Source: Bolinopsis microptera (lineage: Eukaryota; Ctenophora; Tentaculata; Lobata; Bolinopsidae). From it: a DNA stretch of 64,000 bases. Of the stretch, positions 17,957 to 29,720 are shown piece after piece. The DNA is taken from NCBI RefSeq assembly GCF_026151205.1, contig NC_087073.1, positions 17,193,837 to 17,257,836 on the forward strand. Reading direction: 5' to 3'. The first letter of the stretch is position 1, and the number at the start of each line of letters is the position of its first letter. Both the position numbers and the translations under genes were made by a program. The notes below the pieces were generated by a model. The model saw only the letters and a program-made list of their open reading frames with translations. It had not been told where the DNA came from and did no database searches.

Positions 17957-18095
17957 GCGGGCGGAAAAATCGTATAGCACTCGGGCCCGATGGGCCCTCC
18001 GTGCTATACGAAAATATGTCCTCCTCGGGCTAGCGCCCTCGGGGACATATGAAATATTGCACGCGCGTGCGCGTGCAATATTTTGTTCCGCCCGC
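17957..18095. repeat. Three back-to-back palindromes within one outer inverted repeat
   Basis: P1 17971-18010 (CGTATAGCAC ends), P2 18014-18050 (ATATGTCC ends) and P3 18052-18083 (AAATATTGCACGCGCG half) follow each other with almost no spacing. GCGGGCGGA (17957) and TCCGCCCGC (18087) enclose all three. No coding sense is needed to explain it. Confidence 0.85.
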
Positions 18096-18211
18096 GAGTC
18101 TCCGGTGATATGTATATATATTGATCCAGGGCATCTAGTCGCAAAAATCAACTAATACACAACAACGTCTGTGGCAGCATGTCCATATATCTTCATTTGC
18201 ATTTTGCGTTG

Positions 18212-18308
18212 TTACCTGGGGACCCCAGCCTATAATGTTCATTGTTCATAAACATATATTCTGCCGAATAGAGATTTGGCGGAATGAAAGGCTGAGCGCC
18301 GCCCAGTA
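18212..18308 (+). repeat. Dispersed short repeat, copy 2
   Basis: Same start (TTACCTGGGGACCCC) and end (GCCGCCCAG) as the copy at 14358-14454, with small indels. From here to 19670 I see no gene. Confidence 0.7.
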
Positions 18309-19672
18309 ATTTGCGTTGAATGTTGATAGAATCTATTTTGTGGGGTTATATCATTACCATGATAAAGATGGTATCTGGATCCAGGATCTAAAATTAGAAG
18401 TACGAATGAGTGGAACTTTTCAATTTATTCGTATCGTACGTACTTTTCAATTCTACTGAAAAGTTCTCCTTCTAGATATCGATGGAAAAGTTCTAAATCG
18501 CATGTTACGAACTATAATATTGAGCGTTTTCAAAAACTTGTGTTTCTATATTCCATGATCGTCGATTAACTTAAAGTTTAACTTTAAGAGAAACAAGCTG
18601 TTTAAAAAAAGTAAATTGTCTGGTAATTTTGTAGAATTTTTGTTTTACTTTTAAATACTTGCGTAATCACTTGTACTGTAGGTTTACAACCTACCAGGAC
18701 GCGCGCCGATCGTTGGACTCGTCGATGGAACAGATATTTTACGAGTATCACCCGTTAACTAATCACCTAAGAATTGTGTGTTTAATTTGTTCGCGAACGG
18801 TATATTTTCTCTAACATCGGCAAACAATTACATTTTACAACGGCCCCGATGATAATAATTCAAAAACAACAAAATTCTATCTGAATCGTACGTCGTATGA
18901 CTCGGACTTTTCAAAGTTGCGTACAAGTACGTACTTTTCCCCCTTAAGGGGGGGTTCACCCTGATTTTTTTTGAAACCTGGTTTCGAGATAGCAGTTGAC
19001 CAACAAACTAGGACCAGTGACCGAACTTTTGAGGGGGTCCCGGACCCCAACCGCCAAACGGTGCCCGCGGGGCAGCCACGCCCATATTTGGTCCAAATTA
19101 GGCCCAATTTAGCCAAATACCCTGAACATGCCCAAAATCCAGATTTTAAGTGCTTTAGTTGTAGCTAGTGGTCCCATGAACTCGTATATGAATTTTCATC
19201 AAGATTGGACAAAAAATGACTGAGTTATGAGCCAAAAACCATATGACCATATTTGGGCATACGCACCAAATTTGATCGATTTTGGCCCATAAATTAACGA
19301 GTCCGTACATCTTAGTCCAGGATAATGTCCGCCCGGTGCCCAAGGTACGCCCTGATAGGCCCCGAAATAGAATCTTATATTTTCGAAACATCAGCAGACA
19401 ATCTAAGCAAATAATCGGATCACGTTAAATTTTTATTGACCTGACAGTTACATGTTAGTTCTCTCAGTTTTAGTGTATCAAAAAATTTCGATAATGGGAT
19501 GAAATTGATTTGCGATTTTGATACAACTTGTTGGTCCAAATTTTGGGAACTAAAGTTCTCATTTCTTGGCCAATCTTTTATATTTAATTTTTGCTGACGG
19601 ACAGAAAAATAGCTAGCTCTCTATTTACGTTAATAAAATATCCCTAGACGGTAAAAATGACAAACCTACTCT

Positions 19673-21357
19673 TAATAATAATAATAATAATAATAGGATT
19701 ATGGCCACATGGCCATCTCGACAAAACTTGAAACCCAACTGCACTCTACGCTATTGCAGTTCGCACAATATTATCAAAAAGAAAAATGTTCCTATCCGGA
19801 ACATTTAATGATTAATTATTTTTAGGACGTTAACATGTAGTTCTGAATTTAACAATCAGGAAACATTGATTCCTCGGTATTTAGCAATCAATGGGTTATT
19901 AGACATGAAATGTGCATATGAATCATGCTCACATGTATTTATTTTTGACATCAAGGTTTCGCTGAGATCCCAGAAGTGACCCTTTGACGATGCTCCACTC
20001 GCTATCAGTTCATTTTTATAACATTGAAGTCGAGCTTTGAATGCGTCTACTGAACTGGCTTCTTTAACCGAACTTGGTACTTTGTTCCAGTAATTGGCAA
20101 CACGGTTACTGAGGACCTGATTTCCTCTTTTATCTTTTAGGATCTTGGTACCGCTACGTGATATCCTGAAAAGATCTTGTCCATAGTCCACTTTACCCGT
20201 CGTTATTTTAAAGGTTTCAATAAGATCACCCCTCATACGGCGCTCCAGTAGTGTTGTTAACTGGAGGATTCTCAGTCTCTCATCGTATGGTAGGATACCA
20301 ATCCCGTCGATTATTCGTGTAAATTCTCTCTGAACGTCTTCTATCTTCTTAATAGTCCTCCAGTTTCCGTGCTCTGCTGGTAGATTCCACACTTGCACAG
20401 CGTATTCGATGTGAGGTCGAACTAGAGTTCTGTAGACATTTAGCATAACAAATTTGTTACGGCAGATCAAACTTCGTTTGATCCAGCCTATAACAGACTT
20501 TGCTTTTTTCACGGACTTATCTATATGATCACTCCAGTCCAGGTTTCTGGTAGTTAGAACTCCAAGATCCTTTTCTGCCTTCACTTGGGGGAGGCGTTCC
20601 CCATTCATGAAGTACTCGTGCATTGGATTGTTACGCCCAATATGTAGTACCTTACACTTGCCATCCTTCACATTGAATCTTAGGAGCCATTCCTTCTCCC
20701 ACGCATTGAGTTTCAGTATATCATCTTGTGCAACACTGTGCTTAGCTGTGCTCGTTACTAGCTTAAGATCGTCCGCAAAGAGTGATACGAAGCTCTCAAT
20801 TCCATCAGGGAGATCATTTAGAATCGAAAGCCTTCTGAAAATCGAGATACAGTATATCAGCTGACCCGTCCTTCTCTAGTATCTCACTGACAATGTCCAT
20901 ACATTCCAGTAGGTTCGAGACGCAGGATCTTTTTGGTAGGAAACCGTGTTGTTCATTCACAATCATGGGGGATACGTGAGCTAGAATATGGTTCCTTAAA
21001 AACCTCTCAAAGATCTTGGAAAGAACGCACGTTAGGCTAATAGGGCGATAATTGCTGGCTTGGGATTTATCCCCCTTTTTATGCAATGCAGTGACATTTG
21101 CCTGCTTCCAGATTTCGGGAATCTTTCCCTCGTTGTAGCATTTTTGGAACAGTGCTGTGACTGAATCAGCAAACTGTTTGTTTTCGGCTAGTGTTTTCAA
21201 AAGCTTGGGGTGTATATCATCAGGTCCAACGGACTTCCAGATGTTAACTTTACGAAGTTGATCTTGAACTTCACTTGTATTGAATTTCAGGTCAGGAATC
21301 GTCTCCTTTGCGCTGTCTCCGGGTAGTGGGTCAGGTAGACCTTTATAAAGACATTCT
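19673..21357 (-). pseudogene. CR1/L2-like LINE, 5' truncated and internally deleted
   Basis: - strand RT. 21340-20815 has the finger region (IWKSVGPDDIHPKLL, GDKSQASNYRPISLT) and motif A (LYLDFQKAFD). Sequence then jumps to the FADDLKL box (about 20775-20795) without the PQGS region between. 20671-19856 encodes the thumb and C-terminal part (RPHIEYAVQVWN, RVANYWNKVP). The 3' tail is an ATT-type microsatellite (AATAATAAT on +, 19673-19696), as in CR1/L2 or RTE insertions. The endonuclease part is absent. It ends directly against an exon of the membrane-protein gene. Confidence 0.85.
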
Positions 21358-21364
21358 CTCAAAA

Positions 21365-22793
21365 ATCGAACCGGGAGATTTCGATAACGAAGGAGTTCCA
21401 GAAAAGATGGACTTATGGATCGAAATGGATGGAGTAATAATCCAACATTGGGTAAATGGCAAATTTTCATCTACAATGTACATTGTACAAGTGCATCTTC
21501 AAAAAATGATAGCAATGTTGTAGAAGAAAAATTGCATTCGCCTGAAATGTTTATCTTTTTAGAAATATCGCATCGTTTAACTGTGTATTGTGTAAGGTAC
21601 TAAAACGACCATTTAAGAATCGCGAAGGTTTAATAGTTTTGATTTTTGAGAGCTGTTTTGTGATTTTCCAACGTTGATTTTCTCAGGACTTGACTGACTG
21701 GCTACATGACCATGGAATGGCTCGAATACACTACAAAAACGAATCATTGAACGTTAACATGGTGCTACAATTCTCCAACAACGATCTAAGGGAAAAGTTC
21801 AAAGACGATCCATCATGGAAGAAGCTACAAACGTTGGTAACCTACTCCGAGATCCAATTGAACACCACCACCGAATATGAGGTACTCTACGAAGAACATT
21901 TCTTCTATTGGACCATGTTAATCGCAGTCTTCTTCATCATCATCGGACTAGTTGGACTAACAGTCAAACTGAAAAACAAAAATTACAATTCGGTGGTTAA
22001 GATAACCAAATGTTCATCTTCAATATGGATAGTTGTGGTAGGAACCTTGCTCGCTCTCTCTGAAGGAACCTACTTCGTGGCTAGTAAGGAGATGGGAAAG
22101 AGCGCCTTGCTGTACATGATGGTAGCTAGTGCGGTGTCCAGTTTGATTAGAGTCGCCATCATTGATTACAAGATATTCACCACGATTCTCTACTCCTTCC
22201 AGAACGTCATGATCTTTCGGCCCTTCTTCTTCCGGCGACACAAGGTTGGCTTTTCCAAGTGGCTACTTAGAACAACGCTGGGACAGTGGGTTGTGACCAC
22301 TACTTTATTCTTATCTGGCACTATGTTTCTCGTTAACTTCAAGCCGACGGAGGGCGGATGTGAAGAAGTATTCAAATGGGAGGATATCTGGAGGGTGACA
22401 GTTATAGGGTCCACGTATCTGTCGTTTGCCCTGTCCCTCATTCTCAGCTGCATCTATGTAGTGGGCTACTCCACCGCAACCATCACTAATCTGTCACAAA
22501 CCCGCCGAGTGGAGATGAGACAAACGTTGGTGAGCTGCTCTGTCGAGATCCTCTCCGACGCGAGTATCCTGCTTTACATTGGCCTCATCGCACAAAACTG
22601 CATGATAAATGATGTTGTTCGGCCATACCAGTACCTCCGAGACAAGAACTGCACTGAGGTAGCACAGAGACTGCAGTCTCTGGAGATAGGTGTTGGCAAG
22701 TGTGCAGCTCCAGTTTTGGCTTCTCAGCCGCTCTGTCAAGAGTTTGCCTTGCTGGTTCTGGAGCTCATCACTTGGTCTCTGGACAAATTTTGA
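21365..22793 (+). CDS. Multipass membrane protein, last two exons (host gene)
   Basis: The penultimate exon ends at 21451 (TGG, then a GTAAAT donor). The last exon starts at 21687 after TTTTCTCAG and ends with TGA at 22791-22793; phases agree. The last exon gives 368 residues: an N-terminal soluble part with sequons (KNES, NTTT), then six clear membrane helices at about 72-94, 112-132, 140-159, 196-217, 236-260 and 282-303, and a C-terminal Cys-containing part with one more weakly hydrophobic stretch. It lacks the class A GPCR signatures (DRY, NPxxY). I do not recognise the family; a receptor- or channel-like protein is possible. The 5' exons are not found, and a LINE abuts the left edge. Confidence 0.75.
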
Positions 22794-23458
22794 GTTAAAA
22801 TATTTAGAAAGACTGGTTTACAACTTTTTTGATTTCGATGAGTATATTTTGTTTCTTTGAAAGTGTAACAAATAGCCTGGTGCCGAGTTCTAACGGCAGA
22901 ACAACCGCACTTTTGACAATTGATATAAGAGTCATGCCGTTTCTGAGGTTTGCCAGTATATCTTTGCCATCCGGCTAGCTAAGATTTTATTGAGAGCTTT
23001 TCTATTTATGCTGGCTGCTGTTTTGAGTGCCTTCGCTTATTTCGATTATCATTAATTATACACCGTGACCGAACTAATTGCGAATTTAATTTAAATTATA
23101 TTTACATTTCCAAGAAAACTACGGATTCTACGAATTTTAAAGATATTACTAGTAGTTAGTACTACCGAGTTGTACAACACTGATATTTACTAGTACCACC
23201 GACTCACTGAACTTGAATTTCCATGAGAGCTTCGGTAAATCGGGATTTACTTCAAATTAATAAAAAGAATTTCTGAAACCAATAAAATATTATATGTAAA
23301 AATTTGATCTCCTGAAAATCAAAATATCATTCTGTTAAAGATTTAGTTCAAAAATATCAAAGATGAAAGAAAAGAAGTAGTGCATTTTTTTCTGACGTCA
23401 ATTTAATATCATACAATATCTAACAAGCTTTAATTTAATTAATTGAACCCTAAAACTT
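22794..23458. other. Non-coding, AT-rich
   Basis: 3' flank of the membrane-protein gene and the approach to the minisatellite. No gene or RNA seen. Confidence 0.5.
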
Positions 23459-23694
23459 TGGGTGTGCGACAATTGACCCCCCGACAATTGACCCCCCGAC
23501 AATTGACCCCCCGACAATTGACCCCCCGACAGTTGACCCCCCGACAATTGACCCCCCGACAATTAACCCCCCGACAATTAAACCCCCGACAATTGACCCC
23601 CGACAATTGACCCCCCGACAATTGACCCCCGACAATTGACCCCCCGACAATTGACCCCCCGACAATTGACCCCCCGACAATTGACCCCCGAAAA
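23459..23694. repeat. Minisatellite, 15-16 bp unit CGACAATTGACCCCC(C)
   Basis: About fifteen copies with few differences. It is the left bracket of the telomeric block. The same unit occurs in opposite orientation on the right side (25060-25340). ORFs here (NCRGV repeats) are artefacts of the repeat. Confidence 0.95.
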
Positions 23695-23713
23695 TATAAT
23701 TTAATACAATTAA

Positions 23714-24565
23714 CCCTGACCCTGACCCTGACCCTGACCCTGACCCTGACCCTGACCCTGACCCTGACCCTGACCCTGACCCTGACCCTGACCCTGACCC
23801 TGACCCTGACCCTGACCCTGACCCTGACCCTGACCCTGACCCTGACCCTGACCCTGACCCTGACCCTGACCCTGACCCTGACCCTGACCCTGACCCTGAC
23901 CCTGACCCTGACCCTGACCCTGACCCTGACCCTGACCCTGACCCTGACCCTGACCCTGACCCTGACCCTGACCCTGACCCTGACCCTGACCCTGACCCTG
24001 ACCCTGACCCTGACCCTGACCCTGACCCTGACCCTGACCCTGACCCTGACCCTGACCCTGACCCTGACCCTGACCCTGACCCTGACCCTGACCCTGACCC
24101 TGACCCTGACCCTGACCCTGACCCTGACCCTGACCCTGACCCTGACCCTGACCCTGACCCTGACCCTGACCCTGACCCTGACCCTGACCCTGACCCTGAC
24201 CCTGACCCTGACCCTGACCCTGACCCTGACCCTGACCCTGACCCTGACCCTGACCCTGACCCTGACCCTGACCCTGACCCTGACCCTGACCCTGACCCTG
24301 ACCCTGACCCTGACCCTGACCCTGACCCTGACCCTGACCCTGACCCTGACCCTGACCCTGACCCTGACCCTGACCCTGACCCTGACCCTGACCCTGACCC
24401 TGACCCTGACCCTGACCCTGACCCTGACCCTGACCCTGACCCTGACCCTGACCCTGACCCTGACCCTGACCCTGACCCTGACCCTGACCCTGACCCTGAC
24501 CCTGACCCTGACCCTGACCCTGACCCTGACCCTGACCCTGACCCTGACCCTGACCCTGACCCTGA
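23714..24565. repeat. (CCCTGA)142 array, TCAGGG telomere-variant repeat
   Basis: Exactly 142 uninterrupted copies of the hexamer by coordinate count. TCAGGG is a known degenerate telomere-repeat variant. No interruptions seen. Confidence 0.97.
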
Positions 24566-25027
24566 CCCTAACCCTAACCCTAACCCTAACCCTAACCCTA
24601 ACCCTAACCCTAACCCTAACCCTAACCCTAACCCTAACCCTAACCCTAACCCTAACCCTAACCCTAACCCTAACCCTAACCCTAACCCTAACCCTAACCC
24701 TAACCCTAACCCTAACCCTAACCCTAACCCTAACCCTAACCCTAACCCTAACCCTAACCCTAACCCTAACCCTAACCCTAACCCTAACCCTAACCCTAAC
24801 CCTAACCCTAACCCTAACCCTAACCCTAACCCTAACCCTAACCCTAACCCTAACCCTAACCCTAACCCTAACCCTAACCCTAACCCTAACCCTAACCCTA
24901 ACCCTAACCCTAACCCTAACCCTAACCCTAACCCTAACCCTAACCCTAACCCTAACCCTAACCCTAACCCTAACCCTAACCCTAACCCTAACCCTAACCC
25001 TAACCCTAACCCTAACCCTAACCCTAA
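24566..25027. repeat. (CCCTAA)77 array, canonical TTAGGG telomeric repeat
   Basis: 77 uninterrupted copies, joined without a transition zone to the CCCTGA array and on the same strand. An interstitial telomeric sequence. Confidence 0.97.
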
Positions 25028-25049
25028 CCCGATTAATTTACCCCAGTTT

Positions 25050-25340
25050 AATTACAATTGTCGGGGGTCGATTGTCGGGGGGTCAATTGTCGGGGGGTCA
25101 ATTGTCGTACTAAGCCCTAGTTTTCGCGACAATTGACCCCAGTGTAATTACATAAAGGGTCAATTGTCGGGGGGTCAATTGTCGGGGGGTTAATTGTCGG
25201 GGGGTCAATTGTCGTACTAAACCCTAGATTTCGCGACAATTGACCCCAGTGTAATTACATAGGGGGTCAATTGTCGGGGGGTCAATTGTCGGGGGGTCAA
25301 TTGTCGGGGGGTCAATTGTCGGGGGGTCAATTGTCGCGGT
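25050..25340. repeat. Inverted minisatellite with higher-order unit
   Basis: Copies of GGGGGGTCAATTGTCG, i.e. the left minisatellite turned around. Twice interrupted by a block with TACTAA, CCCTAG and TTTCGCGACAATTGACCCC, then GTGTAATTACAT (about 25108-25162 and 25213-25262). Confidence 0.9.
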
Positions 25341-25344
25341 ACCA

Positions 25345-27116
25345 AAATTTTGTATCTAGACATTTTCTGGCGCATATTTGAAACACATTATATCAGATAA
25401 GTTGGGTCGGAGAAATGTGGGGGTCAACGTTTGATGGTGTGTACACTTTTCAGGTGTACTGTGTAGTGCGTAGCTTTCATATTTATTTTTAATGTATTTT
25501 TTAATATTCTGTATCACTATGGTATGTTCTAACGATTACAGACGTGTTACATTCTTATTTTTGTATCCTTATTTTCGTGATATATAATAAGGCCCCTTAT
25601 AAAGGGAGAAAGAGTTGGAGAGAGGGAAAGTAAGCGAGACACTTAAGTATCACAATGCTGGCAAGCATTACCGTCGCCCTTATATTCACAATACTATTTA
25701 CCCCCTATACTATTATATCCCCTTTATTGTTTTCCAGGCATTAAGACTCATCGAAAGTAGTTCAGCAGGTATATTTAAGTTCAAAACATTCTAATTCAAT
25801 GTTAAAGATGACAGGAATAAGAAATAGTTATATGGAGGTTTTTAAGACATTTGCGCAAAATACGCGCCAGCATGTTAGTATACGAAATTAGGTAAAAAAC
25901 CCAAAATCGCCATATTCAGGTGCCTTAAAAACCATGTTAAAATTGAGTAAGAGATCTGAAACTTTGCAGGGCGTCTAGACCTTGTCCAAATCGACTGTAA
26001 ACAAAATTTCATGTTTCAGCAGTATCGGCAAGTGGGTTTTCTGGAACCCCTGTTTTACAACAGATTGTCGTGAAGTATATCTATCTATCTATCTATCTAT
26101 GTATAGACGCTTTTGGCAGTCAATTGTAGCCTACATTTAAGTGTCCGTAGATCCAAAAGTATAAACGATACAGTCATCTCGAACCACAGGTTTTAAAGAT
26201 AATCGTTTAAGCTTTAGTTTACATTGTATTGAAAAATAATTTAACGTCATCATCATCACTTGATGACGTCATCAAATTAAGTGTTTTTAAAACTTAATTT
26301 TTGACAAAGTAACAACTTTTCAAATCGATTTTACACCATTAAGGAGTAATTTTATTCAAAATCTGAGGACATTTTCACCTTAAATAATTGTTCAAGCATT
26401 CCGAAAATCTACCGGAAAAGTTTCCTACCTTGCTCCTTCATAAAGATATTTGCTATTGAAGTTAGTGCTTTTTTGAAGAATAATTTTATAAAAACACAAA
26501 AGTTGTGAATTAGTATTCTCTGGTGTTGGGCCATCCCTTGGGTTGTGGAGCTCAATTTTGCTTCTTAAAGGTCTAAATTGTGTTATAGGCTAGTTTTAAA
26601 GTTGAAAATCGAAAAGTTGCACACGTGGGGACACGCCCAAATTGATTTAAAATAGCTAAAATCACTAAAAATTGTTATTTTCACGATTTTTATCAACTTT
26701 GGAGTCCCGTTGTGATCCAAGTTCTTTTTGAAATCTTCTGAAACTTTGCATGCTTATCAAACTATATATTAAATACCACTATGCAAAAATTTACGGTGAT
26801 TCAATATTGTATGCGCACGCAACGTCCGCTCAAAGTTTGCACGTGCGAAAGGTGAGAATTTTGCTCATTCGTGATTTCGAATATATTCTGCTTTCCACAA
26901 TATTTAAATGGCATTATATATGAATTTAATGCCAACCTAAATGAGTAAAAAGTGCCATATTCAGTCGGTTATCGACAGATATACCTACCTAAACACAAGG
27001 AAAAGTTTTCAAAGGCAGAATATCGAAATCGTTGAAATTATCTCCTTATTTATAATTATGTTAATGAAGTTTCGACTGTGTAAATTATCCTGACATTATA
27101 ATCAAAAAGAGATGAT
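25345..27116. other. Non-coding repeat-like DNA
   Basis: No gene recognised. A short CTAT microsatellite at about 26078-26102, and TGATGACGTCATCA palindrome near 26262-26275. The 25770-26080 part reads like an old transposon end. Confidence 0.5.
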
Positions 27117-27445
27117 ATTTGACCAAAACCCATAATCATGGGTAGAGTGTACCGCTGCCAGTGTCTCTCTTTTCCAAACAAAAGGAAATGATATTAATTT
27201 GAGGAACCGTCCGCTAATGCAAAATGATACCGAGAATGAAATCGGTCGCTCGCTTTTCCCATTTAATAAGCTTTATTACAATTCGTAAGCCGTGAATGAA
27301 TGGGAAAAGCGAGCGACCGATTTCATTCTCGGTATCATTTTGCATTAGCGGACGGTTCCTCAAATTAATATCATTTCCTTTTGTTTGGAAAAGAGAGACA
27401 CTGGCAGCGGTACACTCTACCCATGATTATGGGTTTTGGTCAAAT
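27117..27445. repeat. Perfect 147-bp inverted repeat with 35-bp loop
   Basis: Arms 27117-27263 and 27299-27445 are perfectly complementary by eye over the full length. The loop is AT-rich and holds AAGCTT. No flanking duplication and no ORF. It would fold to a long dsRNA hairpin if transcribed. Confidence 0.95.
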
Positions 27446-29056
27446 CACATATATTATATTATATAGGTTCAGTCACTCCACAAGTTGATTCGAATTATCT
27501 AAGCTTACGCTGGATTTGCATTAAATCTGCAGCGTTCGACTTTACATTTAATAATATAACGGAAAACCTGCATAAATAGTGCAAACCTGTTGTGGGTAGG
27601 GGAAAGGTTAGGCAGGTTTTGTCTTAATTCTGCAGGCTTTTCTAATAATCAACAACTCAATTAAATAATCACGTGAGATACATCTCTGCGCGAATAAGAT
27701 AAATAGGCAGGATTGCGGGAATCATATTAAGGCTTTAGATTGATTATCAGCCTTACTGTAAAACCTGCCAAATTAGGTGGCAGGTGGCCATGGCTTGAAG
27801 GGGCCTTTTTAATGGACGGTAAAGTGAGGCTATCAGATCATTCCTAATTTTTGAATTGCGTTTGAACAATAACGTCCTTTAAACTATCCTTTGACCTGGT
27901 ATACATTATATGGATACTTTAGGTCGATGGCACTTATAGACTCCACCTATTATACCCTTTCTTTCTTTTGATGAAGGGTAAAATAAGGCTAACTATCAAG
28001 GTTTTGTTAATTTATACTTGTTCTACTGCTTCTTCGGACTAGCCCTTCAAATTGTTTGGAAGCCTCATTTCACCATTTCAAAAGATGGTTAGCCTCATTT
28101 TCACCTCAAATATTTAAAGCTTAGATCTCGATCAAGTATAATCACTATCTATACTCATACTAGACTTATCTAAAGGTAAAGGACGACTATCTGCCAATGT
28201 TTAGTGGCAAAGTTGTTTCGCATGATAATAAACCGAGATGAAGTTTATGAACATTTTTTCAGTAACTTAATATGCAAAACGAAGACAAGTATTGGACAGG
28301 GCAGAACAGAATTATTCCATAAATGTTCAAAATCAAATATCATAACACAAAACCTCCAGTATAAGTGAATCTACGGATAGTTTAAATTCTTTAATAAACA
28401 GGTTGAAATCATAAACTTTGTTTTAGAACTTCATTTTTGAAATATTTATCAGAATTGAGTAATGATCGTTAAATTGAAGTGACATTGTAAAATTCGCCCG
28501 GGGCTGAAGTAGCTGAAACCAAGTTTAAAGCCTAAATTGAAAAACTAAATTGAAAACTGGATAAAAGAAATCAGTTGGTCTTTCACTGTGCAGCTACTTT
28601 CTTTTAAACTATCAATAACTTACAGATACAACATTGATAAGTGCCGTAAAGGCGAAGAAGCAATTAATGAGCTATTCAATAACAATAAATTATTATGCAT
28701 TAATGATTAAAGCCATCTCCTATTCAAATGCTCAATTTAATTGAACTTCATACTTCATACTCATAGGTTCACTTTCCAGTTATTAATTTTGATGTGACTC
28801 ATGGGTGCCATCTCAGGACTCATTTTTTAGAAACATTTTATTCTCCATAACCTTCTTGTAAATTTTAGATCCTCTCTTTACAAAATATGGGACAAAACCC
28901 CGACCCACTAATTTCATTTCCATATTATAGGCCCATATCGGAACCGGAGAGTGAACGAAAAGATTTATTTTGATCCGACCAAAATGTCAACTTTGTTCAA
29001 ATCTTAAGCACACTTTTGTTTAAAAGTGAACTTACATTTGGATTTAAAATCCACGG
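27446..29056. other. Non-coding AT-rich DNA
   Basis: No gene, RNA or clear transposon end seen in this stretch. Confidence 0.5.
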
Positions 29057-29677
29057 TGGTACTAAATGATTCGTCTGATCAAGCTGATTACGATTCTGTA
29101 CAAAATATTTCAAAAAAACTGATACTTTTTGAGTAATAAGCATTTTAAGCCTTAAATCTACCATTTTTGGCCCTTTTTACGATGAATTTTACTAAGTCGT
29201 TTGAGGCCACATTTCATACCTTAAAACTCAGAATTGAGAGAAATCCTGTTCCAAAAAGTTGGATATGATCATCAGCTACACTCACAAGAATTTTTGAAGC
29301 GATATCTGATGACCTGGGCGAGTGGTAAATGTACAACTTTGGTGGTAGGCAAAGTTTTTTCACCTTGTTTAGTCTGTAACTTGGTCATTTATTGTTCAAT
29401 TATATAATCCTTTAAAGGGTTGTCTTGTACGGAGTGTAAGTAATGTTCAGTAAAAAAATCAGCCAAAAAACTTTTAAAATGGCCGAAGTATCGGTATTAC
29501 AGTGACAGACTTCTCCAAATTTTAAAAATTTTCGAAAAAGAAAAATATTTTTTTTCTCGATGAGGGAATATTTTTAGAAAACTTTTAAGGTGTGCAATCT
29601 TATTCTTTTTGTCTATTGAACCATAATATAAAATAAAATCGATGTTCGGAGCAAAAACGTTTTTGGTGTATCTCCCC
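29057..29677 (+). mobile_element. Truncated copy of a piggyBac-like MITE
   Basis: Matches the right two thirds of the element at 59980-60890, ending GGTGTATCTCCCC followed by TTAA (29678-29681). The left end is missing. It ends 40 bp before the GPCR stop codon, so it forms or abuts the GPCR 3' UTR. Confidence 0.8.
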
Positions 29678-29720
29678 TTAAGTATACCCAGTGACGAACC
29701 TAACAAGTTCTATTAAATAT

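Noticed and set aside
23439-23680. Long NCRGV-type frames
   Set aside because: Produced by the 15-16 bp minisatellite; unit length and lack of stops explain them.
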